Notes under the pieces: generated by a model
The model's input: the letters and a program-made list of their open reading frames with translations, nothing else
Database searches by the model: none
Told to the model about the DNA's origin: nothing
NCBI GenBank assembly: GCA_963971305.1
Contig: OZ020306.1
Coordinates: forward strand, 5,820,842-5,884,841
Direction of reading: 5' to 3'
Source: Arcuatula senhousia
Taxonomy: Eukaryota; Mollusca; Bivalvia; Mytilida; Mytilidae
Length of the DNA stretch: 64,000 nucleotides
Shown here: positions 43,476-55,775 of the stretch, piece by piece
How positions within the stretch are numbered: position 1 is the first letter of the stretch
Layout of the letters: every line of letters begins with the position of its first letter
Position numbers and translations under genes: made by a program

Positions 43476-45549
43476 GTAATGATTTTAACTTGATAAAATT
43501 CTATGTCTAGATGTTTATTTAAAAGTTCTTATCCTTAATAAACTTCAGAACAAATTGAAAAAAAAATAATTAAATCAATATCATATTACTCATTATTCAT
43601 TATTTCTTCTATTGCAATGTCATTGCAAAAACAATTAAATTCAATATTTTTCCTATTTAAATTCTTAAATTAATAGTCTTGACTTTTAATATTGATTCTA
43701 AATATTTTGAACAAACAGAAAGAACTCCCTGCCACAACATTACCATACTATAACCCATTCCTATAGGTTGGTATAAAGGCTGACTTCTGATTCAATCCTG
43801 AAATATTCACAGATTCATACATATACTCTCCAAATCAATTACTCATTGGAATATTACTGCACAGAAATAAAGAAATCATATGAGCATCCACAGAAAGATT
43901 TCTACTTCAGCAGATATTACAGCATGCAGTAACCCTATGATATTAGCATGATACAATCTAAGTCTTTCTGCCTTCGTGGAACTCACTGAACTAAGGTTCT
44001 GGTCTGTATTTAAAACTTGTCAGCTCATTACTTTGTGTCAGATTAACCTTTTGTAAAATATGCCATATTAATCAAAGATGAATACAACAACTTTTAATTA
44101 ATACCATTTAGAAACTAGGAGTTTGGGCAAACTCATTTAGGATACCCCTGCTTCACATTGGACTCTCTTTTTTTAAATAAAAGTCAGTTCCATATTTACT
44201 ATCATAATATTAAATTGCAAAACAAGCAATTTAAACTCGTTTAAGAACCCCCAAAAAGTTTTAAACATCTAGCTGTGTTTAATCTTATTTAATGCGACAG
44301 ATAAAAATGGTGAAAAATTTCAGCTTTCATCCTTTTTTGTTAAACAAAGTGTTTGATATAATATCCCCTGTGTTTTTAACCAAAAAATAGCTATAAACAT
44401 TAACCATAGAAAAACATACTCATTAAGACAAAAATCACTACTTATAAAAACTATATCTAATGGGATCCTTGCTAGTAAATTAGGAGGCTGTTCTCTGCTT
44501 AATGACGCCAGACACACGGAATACAAAAAGCTGTATTTAAACTTCTAAATTAAGAGACAAACACCATTTAATTCCGATTGATTATTCCAACAAACTGTGA
44601 CGGCTTTGATTTTGTTTAAGTCGACCTGAATATATACTACTAGATTAAACAACAAACTGCCTTGTTAAAAACTCAGACAGAAAATTAAATTGTAAACCCA
44701 GAGAATTCCTAATAAGCAAAAACATAAAGAGAAAACTAATAAGCACAAGAGGAAAGAAACCAGAAAAATCTCAGAAGAAAATTAAAAAGAAAGCTTGTGA
44801 AGTCTTAGGACATTGCATGATTACCAGTAAATAATCTCCTTATATCAAGACATAGTAAGCCTGTTCCTTAATTCCATTATACGTGCTGATCATCGGCTAA
44901 TTAATACCCTCCCAAAACACCTAAAACATAGTATTTTATTAGTTGCATTTAATTCAGTCCTAATTTAATTTTGATGTTAGTAACACACGATAGTTAGCCA
45001 CAGAACGGAAGACCAACTCAAGTGGAAACCTATACAAGACCGTGCTAATAAAGACCCTGTACAAGGTATGTACTGAGCCAACCTGATGTTACCAGCAGCA
45101 TGATCACTAGTTTATAGTCTCCCATGAAAGACAAATTGATCTTGATTAAAGTATATCACATACGAGCAAGCATAAAAACCAATGTTCGTGATTCCAGATC
45201 TTTTTTAAATGAAATAAGAAACTATGAAAGTCATTGAGAGAGGGTAATGAATGTAAACCTCGTTATGGGTGAGTTATAGTGAACATCAATGAAACATGAT
45301 AAACTCACAAAGAAGTCATCTGAGTGTAAACTATCCTAATAAAACAAGCAGTTACTGCATACAAAAGTCAAAGAACTCAACCAAAACCCATAAGGGCTGC
45401 TTAGAAATGGGATAGTCAGATTCCAGCTTAGAACTTTGAATATTCTGAAAACTTAGGACTGTCTCTGATGGCAATCACTGTAAATCAAATATCCAAGCCC
45501 AGAGTCAGGATTATGTTTTTGGACATGCTTGCTTTATAACAACATAATC

Positions 45550-46650
45550 ATAATCATAACAAGATGCTCCAAGGAGCCTGAATTGCTCACATGATTTCAA
45601 TGACTTATGGAATGAAAATAATTTTTTGGTATCTGAGGTGGGAAACTCCAATAAAGGATGGCCGCACAATATCCACCTTATAATGAAAGCTTTTGTAGAG
45701 CACATTCAAGCAAACAAAAGCTTTTCTTAATCTTTAATAGGTTTAATCTGCAAGGCAATAACCCAAAACTTGACAAATAGGGGCCTGGGATGACTTTTGT
45801 AGGAGGGATCATCTGACAGCTTTAGCCTAATAGATATTTTTGAAAAGCTATTAGATACAACTTTAAGCAAGCAACATTTTTTCTCTATCTGTAACAGCTT
45901 TCATTCTAATGGGTCAAGAGCTTTTGATGTACAAGAAAATAGGTTGCTTCAGATTTTCTCTATCTCTTATACTCTTTGAGATATAAGCTAAAAACTACGG
46001 TCTGACCCCCTGTTCTTTTTTTAGCAATGGTGGCCATGTTGGTTAGTCGACATACACAAACTTCACAAACTTGGAAGAGGACAACCTAAAGATCAAGTGT
46101 ACAAAGTTTTAAAACAATTCCTTCAGTAGTTAAAGAGAATAAGATTTTTTTAAATCGGCTAAAATTGATAGAAAAAAAACAGTTGAAGGGGAATAACTCT
46201 TAAACAGTTGATCTGACAATTTTGACCCTGAAATCATTTTTGTAGATCTCAATGAGCTGAATACTTCTGCAATGCTAACTTTTCCTCTGGCACTAACAGT
46301 AAAACACTAAACACGAAAAAAGTCCAAAAATTGTGAAACTGGCCAATTTTGATGATTAAGGGGAAATAACTCCTATAAGGAATGGTCCCACAACTTTGAC
46401 TCAAGGAGAGTTTTGTAGAGCTTTTGATTTTTATCAACGTCGGCCATGTTGGTTGGTCAGTTTGCACAAATTTCACAAACTTTGTAGAAAACATCCTAAA
46501 GATCAAGTGTACAAAGTTTCAAAACAATTCCTTCAGTGATTTCAGAGAAGAAGATTTTTGAAGAAAAGTTAACACACAGACAGATGGACCACAGACGTTT
46601 AATGATGACAATAGCTCACATGACCCTTAGGGTCAGGTGAGCTAAAAATC
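45550..46650 (+). mobile_element. Non-autonomous element of the 'ggctcc…gagcctgaatt-gctcac' family
   Basis: Left end ataacaagatgctccaaggagc followed by gaattgctcaca; right end cttagggtcaggtgagctaaa, so AGCTCACCTGAC-like ends are inverted. The interior repeats a ~415-bp segment: aactcctataagg/aactcttaaac, then ggccatgttggttagtcg (46030) / ggccatgttggttggtca (46443), and aaagatcaagtgtacaaagt (46090 / 46497). A second truncated copy starts at 46668 and a third copy at 63128. Confidence 0.6.
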
Positions 46651-46667
46651 CAGGATGTGATTAAGAA

Positions 46668-46830
46668 AAGAGGCTCCCAGGAGCATGAATTGTTCACCTG
46701 ACTTTAATAACTGATGAAATAAAAATATTTTAGGGGCATCTGAGGCAAAGGTTCAATAAAATAACTTCCAATTATGAAGGCTTTTGTAGAGCAAATAAAA
46801 AAACTTTGAGACCAGTATGTTGGTCTGAAT
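46668..46830 (+). mobile_element. 5'-end fragment of the same family
   Basis: agaggctcccaggagc, gaattgttcacctgac and aaggcttttgtagagcaaat follow the start of the neighbouring full element, then similarity is lost. It lies 20 bp after the end of that element, as in tandem insertion. Confidence 0.5.
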
Positions 46831-48054
46831 GATCGAGTCTTAATACTGTTTATGAATTTCCTTTTTACAATGAGAAAAAACTTGGTACAAAATTTAGTTC
46901 TGCACTCAGATAATAAGGCCTATAAAAAAAAATTTATTAAGTGCATAAATCAAATTTTTCAATCAAATATGTTAATATGGAAACACAAGAACAATATAAA
47001 TACCAGCACAGCCATCTGTACTTGTCTTATTGCAGTTTAAAAATTGATTACAATATAAATAATTTATATAAATTCAATTAAATTGTAGTGAAAAATGAAT
47101 GAGGGTAGTTTTATTAGGGAAGGACTCAGACTTTATAACATAAGTTTCTCATTAAACTAATGAATCTTAAATTGGAATCTGATTGTTCCTACCTCCATAC
47201 TGTAATTTTATAGACCTAATATAAAACAAGAAATTACCAAAGGTTAGGGGTCAATAACTGATCATGGCATATGGTATTCTAAGGAAGTTATCTTAGCTAT
47301 TGGAAGTTCTTTTGCACATTTAATTTGAAAATGATATCACTGAGATGACACTTCTAATTGTGCCAGTACTCAATAAATGAAACATATGATTTGGGAAATT
47401 GTAGAACAACTGTCAAAATATAGCAGTTGAAAGAATATTTCATATCATTTATTATTGTATCAGGATCAACCAAACCAGCATTTTTAAATCTTTCTTCACA
47501 GTTTTTATACATTCATAGGTCATTTAGCTCATTATACCAAAAAACTTGCTCTTTATTAGACTCAATTAGGCAAACTCTACTACAAGAGCAGAAATTTTAA
47601 GGCATTAAAATTCCTTTAGAATTCTGCTTGACTAATAGAACATTTGCTCAAATCTTAAATCAGAAAGGCCAAAAGGATCTTAAATCAAAGTTTAAAGCCA
47701 AAAGTCAAATTTTATAGAATATTACGCAATGTAAAAATGATTCATTTCAGTGAAGTCCTTAGTTAATTTACAATAACATCTTTTATCATTCAGCAAGAAA
47801 ATCATAAAGTATTCCTCCTGACAAACAATAATCCTTTTATCTAACCCAGGCAAGGGAAAGGAAATAATAAATTAACAGATAAATTAATACAGCTTCATGG
47901 AACAGGTTCAAAATTAAAGAAATGGCAGAATAAAAAAAAATAATTTCCTGCAAGTGAAATGAAATCAGAAGCAATTGCTATTTATCATACATGCTGAATG
48001 ACAGAAGGACCAGATATATTACAACCAGTTGGTAAATTCATGGAAATACTGTGG

Positions 48055-48240
48055 AAAGGTGGATTCATTTATTTTCCTGGGTTCCAATTTCGGTAGTCTG
48101 AAGAAAAAGGGTCAGTTCATAGATTCTTTTAAAATTCATGGTTCTGAAGTCTGCACCATAAAGATCAATGCTTAATTTTCTTTTCCTGAGTCAAGGTTTA
48201 AGGCTACCCACGAAAACCACGAAAATTGATACTGCAAGAA
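48055..48240. mobile_element. Palindromic MITE, CGTGG-type
   Basis: gtggattcatttattttcctgg at the left and ccacgaaaaccacgaaaattg at the right form inverted ends. The sister copy at 60738-60915 is less diverged. Confidence 0.55.
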
Positions 48241-48489
48241 AAATAAAAAGATGCATAATGCAAACATGAATTACTTTAAATATGCTCTATCAAAATTACA
48301 TGGGTTGAAATAGAAGTATATTCACTCAGCACCCAACAGTAACTTACTAAAATATGAACAGTTATTGGAAGCAACCAAAATGGAACAGAATTGATCTTAT
48401 TGGTAAAAGAGACATAACTCACACAAACTCCTAAATTTTAAATTGGCACAAGAAAATAAAATCCTCTCATGCAACTGATCAATTTCAAC

Positions 48490-48648
48490 AACAGAAGCAG
48501 ATCTAGAGGGGGGCCCTTTTGGAAGAAAAATTTGGTTAGATATACCAGTATAGTAAATCATTGAAGCATGACCAAAGTGTCCCTTTCCCCTAGCCAGTCA
48601 GTGGGCCCTCCCCCTTTTCCAAATTTCTGGATCCACCACTAACAGATG
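48490..48648. repeat. Inverted-end repeat 'agatctagagggggg … tctggatcc'
   Basis: gcagatctagaggggggccc and tgggccctcccccttttcc…tctggatcc are inverted relative to each other, about 155 bp in all. The stretch at 57045-57235 (cagatccaggg … cctggatctg) looks like a related element. Confidence 0.45.
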
Positions 48649-49048
48649 GAAGACCTTAAGGATGGGTTTTGACGCACAATACTGACTGGGTCAATACAGA
48701 AAGATAATGGCAGGTATTCTATATTAGCATTGGTAACACTCTGTCAATATCAGACAAGACAAATACAATAATTCTATAGTGATAAATATTATCACTTGCA
48801 TTTACACAAAACATTACGTCCTAATCAAGGAAAAATCTCCCATCAGAATACACATTACAATGTAAAGCATCCATTTATTAAGAGGGACACAAACAAATAT
48901 CAATTCAGCTCTATATGATTGTTTGTTTAACCAATTACGCCATACTGTCATCTTAATGCTAAAAATCAACAGAGCAAACAATGTTTCAGGATTGTTCAAA
49001 CAAGAAACTGAATAATACTTTTATTCTCTGTATTATCTGCAACTTTAC

Positions 49049-49156
49049 TGCTGGGTTTCCAGTCTATGTGCACGGCATTATTGTCGTGATCAAAGCGGGT
49101 GTGGTGGACCATAAAATTACCCATATCTCCTGAGCAGTTTTTAGATGGTATCCTAA
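49049..49156 (-). CDS. Possible isolated exon, resembling the end of a Reeler domain
   Basis: On the - strand caatttatgctgcag is a good acceptor ending at 49157. The 108-bp segment is open (…RIPSKNCSGDMGN, FMVHHTRFDHDN, NAVHIDWKPS) and a donor-like gtaaag follows 49049; both junctions would be phase 1. The Cys, then V-T/H-H-T, then N-x-V-x-I-x-W-x-P spacing recalls the 'C…VTHT…K.SVSFTWTAP' part of Reeler domains, which occur in molluscan defence and reelin-like proteins. Neighbouring Reeler exons were not found, so this may be a lone relic or one exon of a gene with long introns. Read through past the donor, the frame ends after 18 more codons at 48996. Confidence 0.3.
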
Positions 49157-49625
49157 CTGCAGCATAAATTGAATGCATTGATTTTTTCCTTCTGTTTTCA
49201 CTTATCATTTAAAACTATCTGTCTCGCCACAGCCAAATAGAATTATAAAATTTATTGGAAAAACTTCATGATGATTGAGCAGGTATTAAAGGACCAATTT
49301 AAAAGGGCACCAAAAATATGAACTGATATTGTAACTAACTCGACGTAATCGATGGAAGCCTTAAATAGAATAAGAGATGCATTTTCTACTGTCACGACGA
49401 TGCATCACAATTCATCATATACAATACTTAACAATACCAACCGTCTAATAGCCAGAAACCACAAATTGGTGTTCTCAGACACTCAATACAATAATTCTTT
49501 TAGGCTTTGAGAAAATTCTTAAAGAACAGTAATAATATCATGTTTGTCACAAACACAGCCATTTCTCAAAGAAAAATGCAATTACTCACTGCACAATTTT
49601 ACATTGGAGTCTCTGAACTGTAGTA

Positions 49626-50098
49626 AACAAGGTATTAAATAAAACTGGAATTCAATATGAAAATAAGAAAACCTATAGAATTTGACCTTAGTTTATGATC
49701 AGACATTAGCACTTTATTTTCATCAATTTTTGATTTGTACTAAGCTGCACTAACCCCATGCATGCATGGCCTTAGCTCTACCAACCCCATGCATGACACC
49801 CCATGCATGCATGGGGTTAGTTGAACTAAGTCCATGTATGCATGGGGTTAGTGAGGCTTGTCTACACACATTTTAACTAGTCAAATAAGCTGTATATATA
49901 AAGAAAGATATTTTTTACTAACAATATCTTGAAAAATATCAAGAAAACAAAAATTGAATTTTTTGAAAGAGACCATAAAAAATGTACATATTTGAAATTG
50001 ACCAAAATACAGTGCTAACGTCTGATCATAAGAAAAGGAAAAATTTTGTAAGTTTTCTTATTTTCAAATTGAATTCCAGTTTTATTTAATACCTTGTT
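49626..50098. mobile_element. 473-bp long-inverted-repeat element with ATGCATGCAT palindromes in the loop
   Basis: The arms 49626-~49735 and ~49985-50098 are near-perfect reverse complements (aacaaggtattaaataaaac, tggaattcaat, gaaaataagaaaac, tgatcagac(a/g)ttagcact). The loop contains several copies of a self-complementary word ccccatgcatgcatgg, in both orientations with ctaac/gttag on the outside (49754-49855). No ORF. The target duplication is not clear; GTAGT is found just outside both ends. Confidence 0.65.
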
Positions 50099-51360
50099 AG
50101 TAGTCAATTTACATAGATGGTATTCTTATAAGAAACAATTCTTCTAAATTGCAATTGCCCATAAAGCTATATGTTTTGTAACTTTTGTTGCATTGAAAGC
50201 AAAATAAGGATCTTTAAAATATTACCTAGCATAATTAAATTTCCAGGAACTATTTGTACTTATATTATAGTTTGGCTTTGAGCATTAAGTCAGGTTGTCA
50301 CCCTTAACCTTATTATCTCAGGTTACATTAGATAGAACATCCATTTTGGTTTTAGATACAAATTGATGACTTAATTGAATAAAATGTTTCATACTAAATC
50401 ACCATGCCCCTATCAAGAAATTTACATTTGTGTTAAATCATCAAAAACAAATTGGAAGTCTTCATGAAGCATTACCGGAAAATCCAGATAGCAATTTGAT
50501 TTAAACTCTAATTCATCATTCAAAAACTTAAATCCCTGGAAAGAGGGAGAACTGATTTCCTTTTTGTTTTATGTATATTGTTTACTGGTGTTTCTAGATA
50601 TACTTTATATTGTTTGTGGGGTAGAATATAATAATACATAGTTAAAGCTACAACCTTTTGTAACTCTTTTATATGAATCTCATAGTTGAGAGAGTCACAT
50701 GAGAAAAATTCATGAAAAAAATTAGACAACATGAACCAAATATCAATCATTGCTATTACCTGCTCTTAAATATGAAGATTCAAAACACTAACAACCTGTA
50801 CATCAATATTCCTAATTTGAAGCAAACATTTGTAATTGTTTTATTTTGCATGATAATGAACAGAACCAAACAGGGATGTCTCCCATGATTATTGATGAGA
50901 GCAATCAAACTTTAAAACATTCAAATAAATGGGAAATTCACAAGCCACGTATTAAGTGCATTTCCATTTACCAACAGACTATTAATGGCAGGAAAAAGTT
51001 GTGCATCCATAACTGGCACACAAAACCATGTTGAATGACAGATATACCATGTTCTATAGCGATTAAATAAGTAAGTTCTGCATGAGATTCGGATGGTTTA
51101 AAAATTCTCTGCCATGGTGTAATTAATGTGTCTGGAACTAAACTTTAATCCAGGGCAATAAAAAGAAGATAGGTCTGAAAATCTTCCCACAAAAGAACAA
51201 ACTGAAAGAACATTGTGTCAAGATTGATTCAATATGAGCTTTAATTTAACATTTTTTAGGTTCAATAAGATTTGATCAGGATTGATACTCAATACTGCAT
51301 GTCCCAAGTTCAATAAATTTATCTTGATGATAAGTTAAATAGATTAACCTAAATCATGTG

Positions 51361-51579
51361 ATACTGTAAACCAATTTATGTACGCAACTACAATATTTCA
51401 CATTTTAGTGTCATAGGGCTATTTCACGGCTATTTATTTTCGCGATTACTTGTAAAAACAATTAAACTACATGTACTATTAAAATTAGTTACTTCGCGAC
51501 GATTTACTTTCGCGAATTTCTGTTCCTGGCGAAATCCCCGAATATAAATCGCTCGCAAAAATAAGTTGGTTTACAGTAT
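51361..51579. mobile_element. 219-bp palindromic MITE next to the minisatellite
   Basis: atactgtaaaccaa at the left is inverted as ttggtttacagtat at the right. Inside are several TTCGCG/CGCGAA words (ttattttcgcgatta, cttcgcgacgattt, gctcgcaaaa) in both orientations. It ends about 40 bp before the 54-bp repeat array. Confidence 0.7.
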
Positions 51580-51619
51580 GTTAACATCTTTTCAGCAGTA
51601 TCAGCCTGACAGCACATAG

Positions 51620-54600
51620 AACAGACAGACAGACAGACAGACAGACACTGGGACAAGTGATGACAGACTTACCCAGTGCTTTAAAAACAGAAAGACAGAC
51701 ACTGAGACAAGTGATGACAGACTTACATGGTGCTTTAAACACAGACAGACAGACACTAGGACAAGTGATGACAGACTTACCTGGTGCTTTAAACACAGAC
51801 AGACAGACACTGAGACAAGTGATGACAGACTTACCTGGTGCTTTAAACACAGACAGACAGACACTGAGACAAGTGATGACAGACTTACCTGGTGCTTTAA
51901 ACACAGACAGACAGACACTGAGACAAGTGATGACAGACTTACCTGGTGCTTTAAACACAGACAGACAGACACTGAGACAAGTGATGACAGACTTACCTGG
52001 TGCTTTAAACACAGACAGACAGACACTGAGACAAAGGATGACAGACTTACCTGGTGCTTTAAACACATACAGACAGACACTGAGACAAAGGATGACAGAC
52101 TTACCTGGTGCTTTAAACACAGACAGACAGACACTGAGACAAAGGATGACAGACTTACCTGGTGCTTTAAACACAGACAGACAGACACTGAGACAAAGGA
52201 TGACAGACTTACCTGGTGCTTTAAACACAGACACTGAGACAAGGGATGACAGACTTACCTGGTGCTTTAAACACAGACAGACAGACACTGAGACCAGTGA
52301 TGACAGACTTACCTGGTGCTTTAAACACAGACAGACAGACACTGAGACAAGGGATGACAGACTTACCTGGTGCTTTAAACACAGACAGGCAGACACTGAG
52401 ACAAGTGATGAGAGACTTACCTGGTGCTTTAAACACAGACAGACAGACACTGAGACAAGTGATGACAGACTTACCTGGTGCTTTAAACACAGACAGACAG
52501 ACACTGAGACAAGTGATGACAGACTTACCTGGTGCTTTAAACACAGACAGACAGACACTGAGACAAGTGATGACAGACTTACCTGGTGCTTTAAACACAG
52601 ACAGACAGACACTGAGACAAGTGATGACAGACTTACCTGGTGCTTTAAACACAGACAGACAGACACTGAGACAAGGGATGACAGACTTACCTGGTGCTTT
52701 AAACACAGACAGACAGACACTGAGACAAGTGATGAGAGACTTACCTGGTGCTTTAAACACAGACAGACAGACACTGAGACAAGTGATGACAGACTTATCT
52801 GGTGCTTTAAACACAGACAGACAGACACTGAGACAAGTGATGAGAGACTTACCTGGTGCTTTAAACACAGACAGGCAGACACTGAGACAAGTGATGAGAG
52901 ACTTACCTGGTGCTTTAAACACAGACAGACAGACACTGAGACAAGTGATGACAGACTTACCTGGTGCTTTAAACACAGACAGACAGACACTGAGACAAGG
53001 GATGGCAGACTTACCTGGTGCTTTAAACACAGACAGACAGACACTGAGACAAGTGACGACAGACTTACCTGGTGCTTTAAACACAGACAGACAGACACTG
53101 AGACAAGGGATGATAGACTTACCCGGTGCTTTAAACACAGACAGACAGACACTGAGACAAGTGATGACAGACTTACCTGGTGCTTTAAACACAGACAGAC
53201 AGACACTGAGACAAGTGATGACAGACTTAATTGGTGCTTTAAACACAGACAGACAGACATTGACAGGTGATGACAGACTTACCTGGTGCTTTAAACACAG
53301 ACAGACAGACACTGAGACAAGTGATGTCAGACTTACCTGGGGCTTTAAACACAGACAGACAGACACTGAGACAAGTGATGACAGACTTAATTGGTGCTTT
53401 AAACACAGACAGGCAGACACTGAGACAAGTGATGACAGACTTACCTGGTGCTTTAAACACAGACAGACAGACACTGAGACAAGTGATGACAGACTTACCT
53501 GGTGCTTTAAACACAGACAGACAGACACTGAGACAAGTGATGACAGACTTACCTGGTGCTTTAAACACAGACAGACAGACACTGAGACAAGTGATGACAG
53601 ACTTACCTGGTGCTTTAAACACAGACAGACAGACACTGAGACAAAGGATGACAGACTTACCTGGTGCTTTAAACACATACAGACAGACACTGAGACAAAG
53701 GATGACAGACTTACCTGGTGCTTTAAACACAGACAGACAGACACTGAGACAAAGGATGACAGACTTACCTGGTGCTTTAAACACAGACAGACAGACACTG
53801 AGACAAAGGATGACAGACTTACCTGGTGCTTTAAACACAGACACTGAGACAAGGGATGACAGACTTACCTGGTGCTTTAAACACAGACAGACAGACACTG
53901 AGACAAGTGATGACAGACTTACCTGGTGCTTTAAACACAGACAGACAGACACTGAGACAAGGGATGACAGACTTACCTGGTGCTTTAAACACAGACAGGC
54001 AGACACTGAGACAAGTGATGAGAGACTTACCTGGTGCTTTAAACACAGACAGACAGACACTGAGACAAGTGATGACAGACTTACCTGGTGCTTTAAACAC
54101 AGACAGACAGACACTGAGACAAGTGATGACAGACTTACCTGGTGCTTTAAACACAGACAGACAGACACTGAGACAAGTGATGACAGACTTACCTGGTGCT
54201 TTAAACACAGACAGACAGACACTGAGACAAGTGATGACAGACTTACCTGGTGCTTTAAACACAGACAGACAGACACTGAGACAAGGGATGACAGACTTAC
54301 CTGGTGCTTTAAACACAGACAGACAGACACTGAGACAAGTGATGAGAGACTTACCTGGTGCTTTAAACACAGACAGACAGACACTGAGACAAGTGATGAC
54401 AGACTTATCTGGTGCTTTAAACACAGACAGACAGACACTGAGACAAGTGATGAGAGACTTACCTGGTGCTTTAAACACAGACAGGCAGACACTGAGACAA
54501 GTGATGAGAGACTTACCTGGTGCTTTAAACACAGACAGACAGACACTGAGACAAGTGATGACAGACTTACCTGGTGCTTTAAACACAGACAGACAGACAC

Positions 54601-55775
54601 TGAGACAAGGGATGGCAGACTTACCTGGTGCTTTAAACACAGACAGACAGACACTGAGACAAGTGATGACAGACTTACCTGGTGCTTTAAACACAGACAG
54701 ACAGACACTGAGACAAGGGATGACAGACTTACCCGGTGCTTTAAACACAGACAGACAGACACTGAGACAAGTGATGACAGACTTACCTGGTGCTTTAAAC
54801 ACAGACAGACAGACACTGAGACAAGTGATGACAGACTTACCTGGTGCTTTAAACACAGACAGACAGACACTGAGACAAGTGATGACAGACTTACCTGGTG
54901 CTTTAAACACAGACAGACAGACACTGAGACAAGTGATGTCAGACTTACCTGGGGCTTTAAACACAGACAGACAGACACTGAGACAAGTGATGACAGACTT
55001 AATTGGTGCTTTAAACACAGACAGGCAGACACTGAGACAAGTGATGACAGACTTACCTGGTGCTTTAAACACAGACAGACAGACACTGAGACAAGTGATG
55101 ACAGACTTACCTGGTGCTTTAAACACAGACAGACAGACACTGAGACAAGTGATGAAAGACTTACCTGGTGCTTTAAACACAGACAGACAGACACTGAGAC
55201 AAGTGATGACAGACTTACCTGGTGCTTTAAACACAGACAGACAGACACTGGGACAAGTGATGACAGACTTACCTGGTGCTTTAAACAGACAGACAGACAC
55301 TGAGACAAGTGATGACAGACTTACCTGGTGCTTTAAACACAGACAGACAGACACTGAGACAAGGGATGGCAGACTTACCTGGTGCTTTAAACACAGACAG
55401 ACAGACAATGAGACAAGGGATGGCAGACTTACCTGGTGCTTTAAACACAGACAGACAGACACTGAGACAAGTGATGACAGACTTACCTGGTGCTTTAAAC
55501 ACAGACAGGCAGACACTGAGACAAGTGATGACAGACTTACCTGGTGCTTTAAACACAGACAGACAGACACTGAGACAAGTGATGACAGACTTACCTGGTG
55601 CTTTAAACACAGACAGACAGACACTGAGACAAGTGATGACAGACTTACCTGGTGCTTTAAACACAGACAGACAGACACTGAGACAAGTGATGACAGACTT
55701 AATTGGTGCTTTAAACACAGACAGACAGACATTGACAGGTGATGACAGACTTACCTGGTGCTTTAAACACAGATA
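51620..55775. repeat. 54-bp minisatellite, about 76 units, with ~1610-bp higher-order repeat
   Basis: Units of 54 bp contain gacttacctggtgctttaaa, an (ACAG)3-like run and actgagacaagtgatga. Variants recur in order at a constant offset: cacatac at 52065 and 53675, agacttatct at 52791 and 54401, gatggcag at 53001 and 54611, all +1610 bp; the closing variant attgacagg recurs at 53259 and 55731. A few units are shortened (52222, 53832, 55285). Because 54 is divisible by 3, several frames on both strands stay open for hundreds of codons; these show pure repeat translation (LPGALNTDRQTL / LCLKHQVSLSS) and are not accepted as genes. On the - strand most units contain CACCAG|GTAAGT. Confidence 0.95.

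Larger units (their letters stand above)
37092..51360. other. No resolved gene: probable Turtle intron 1 or upstream DNA, left part
   Basis: No exon with signal-peptide character and phase-1 donor could be identified. The stretch carries the repeats listed separately and one possible isolated exon at 49049-49156. Remaining short open frames look like chance frames in AT-rich DNA. Confidence 0.5.

Noticed and set aside
51620..55775. CRISPR-like array
   Set aside because: Units are contiguous 54-bp tandem repeats without unique spacers, in eukaryotic DNA.
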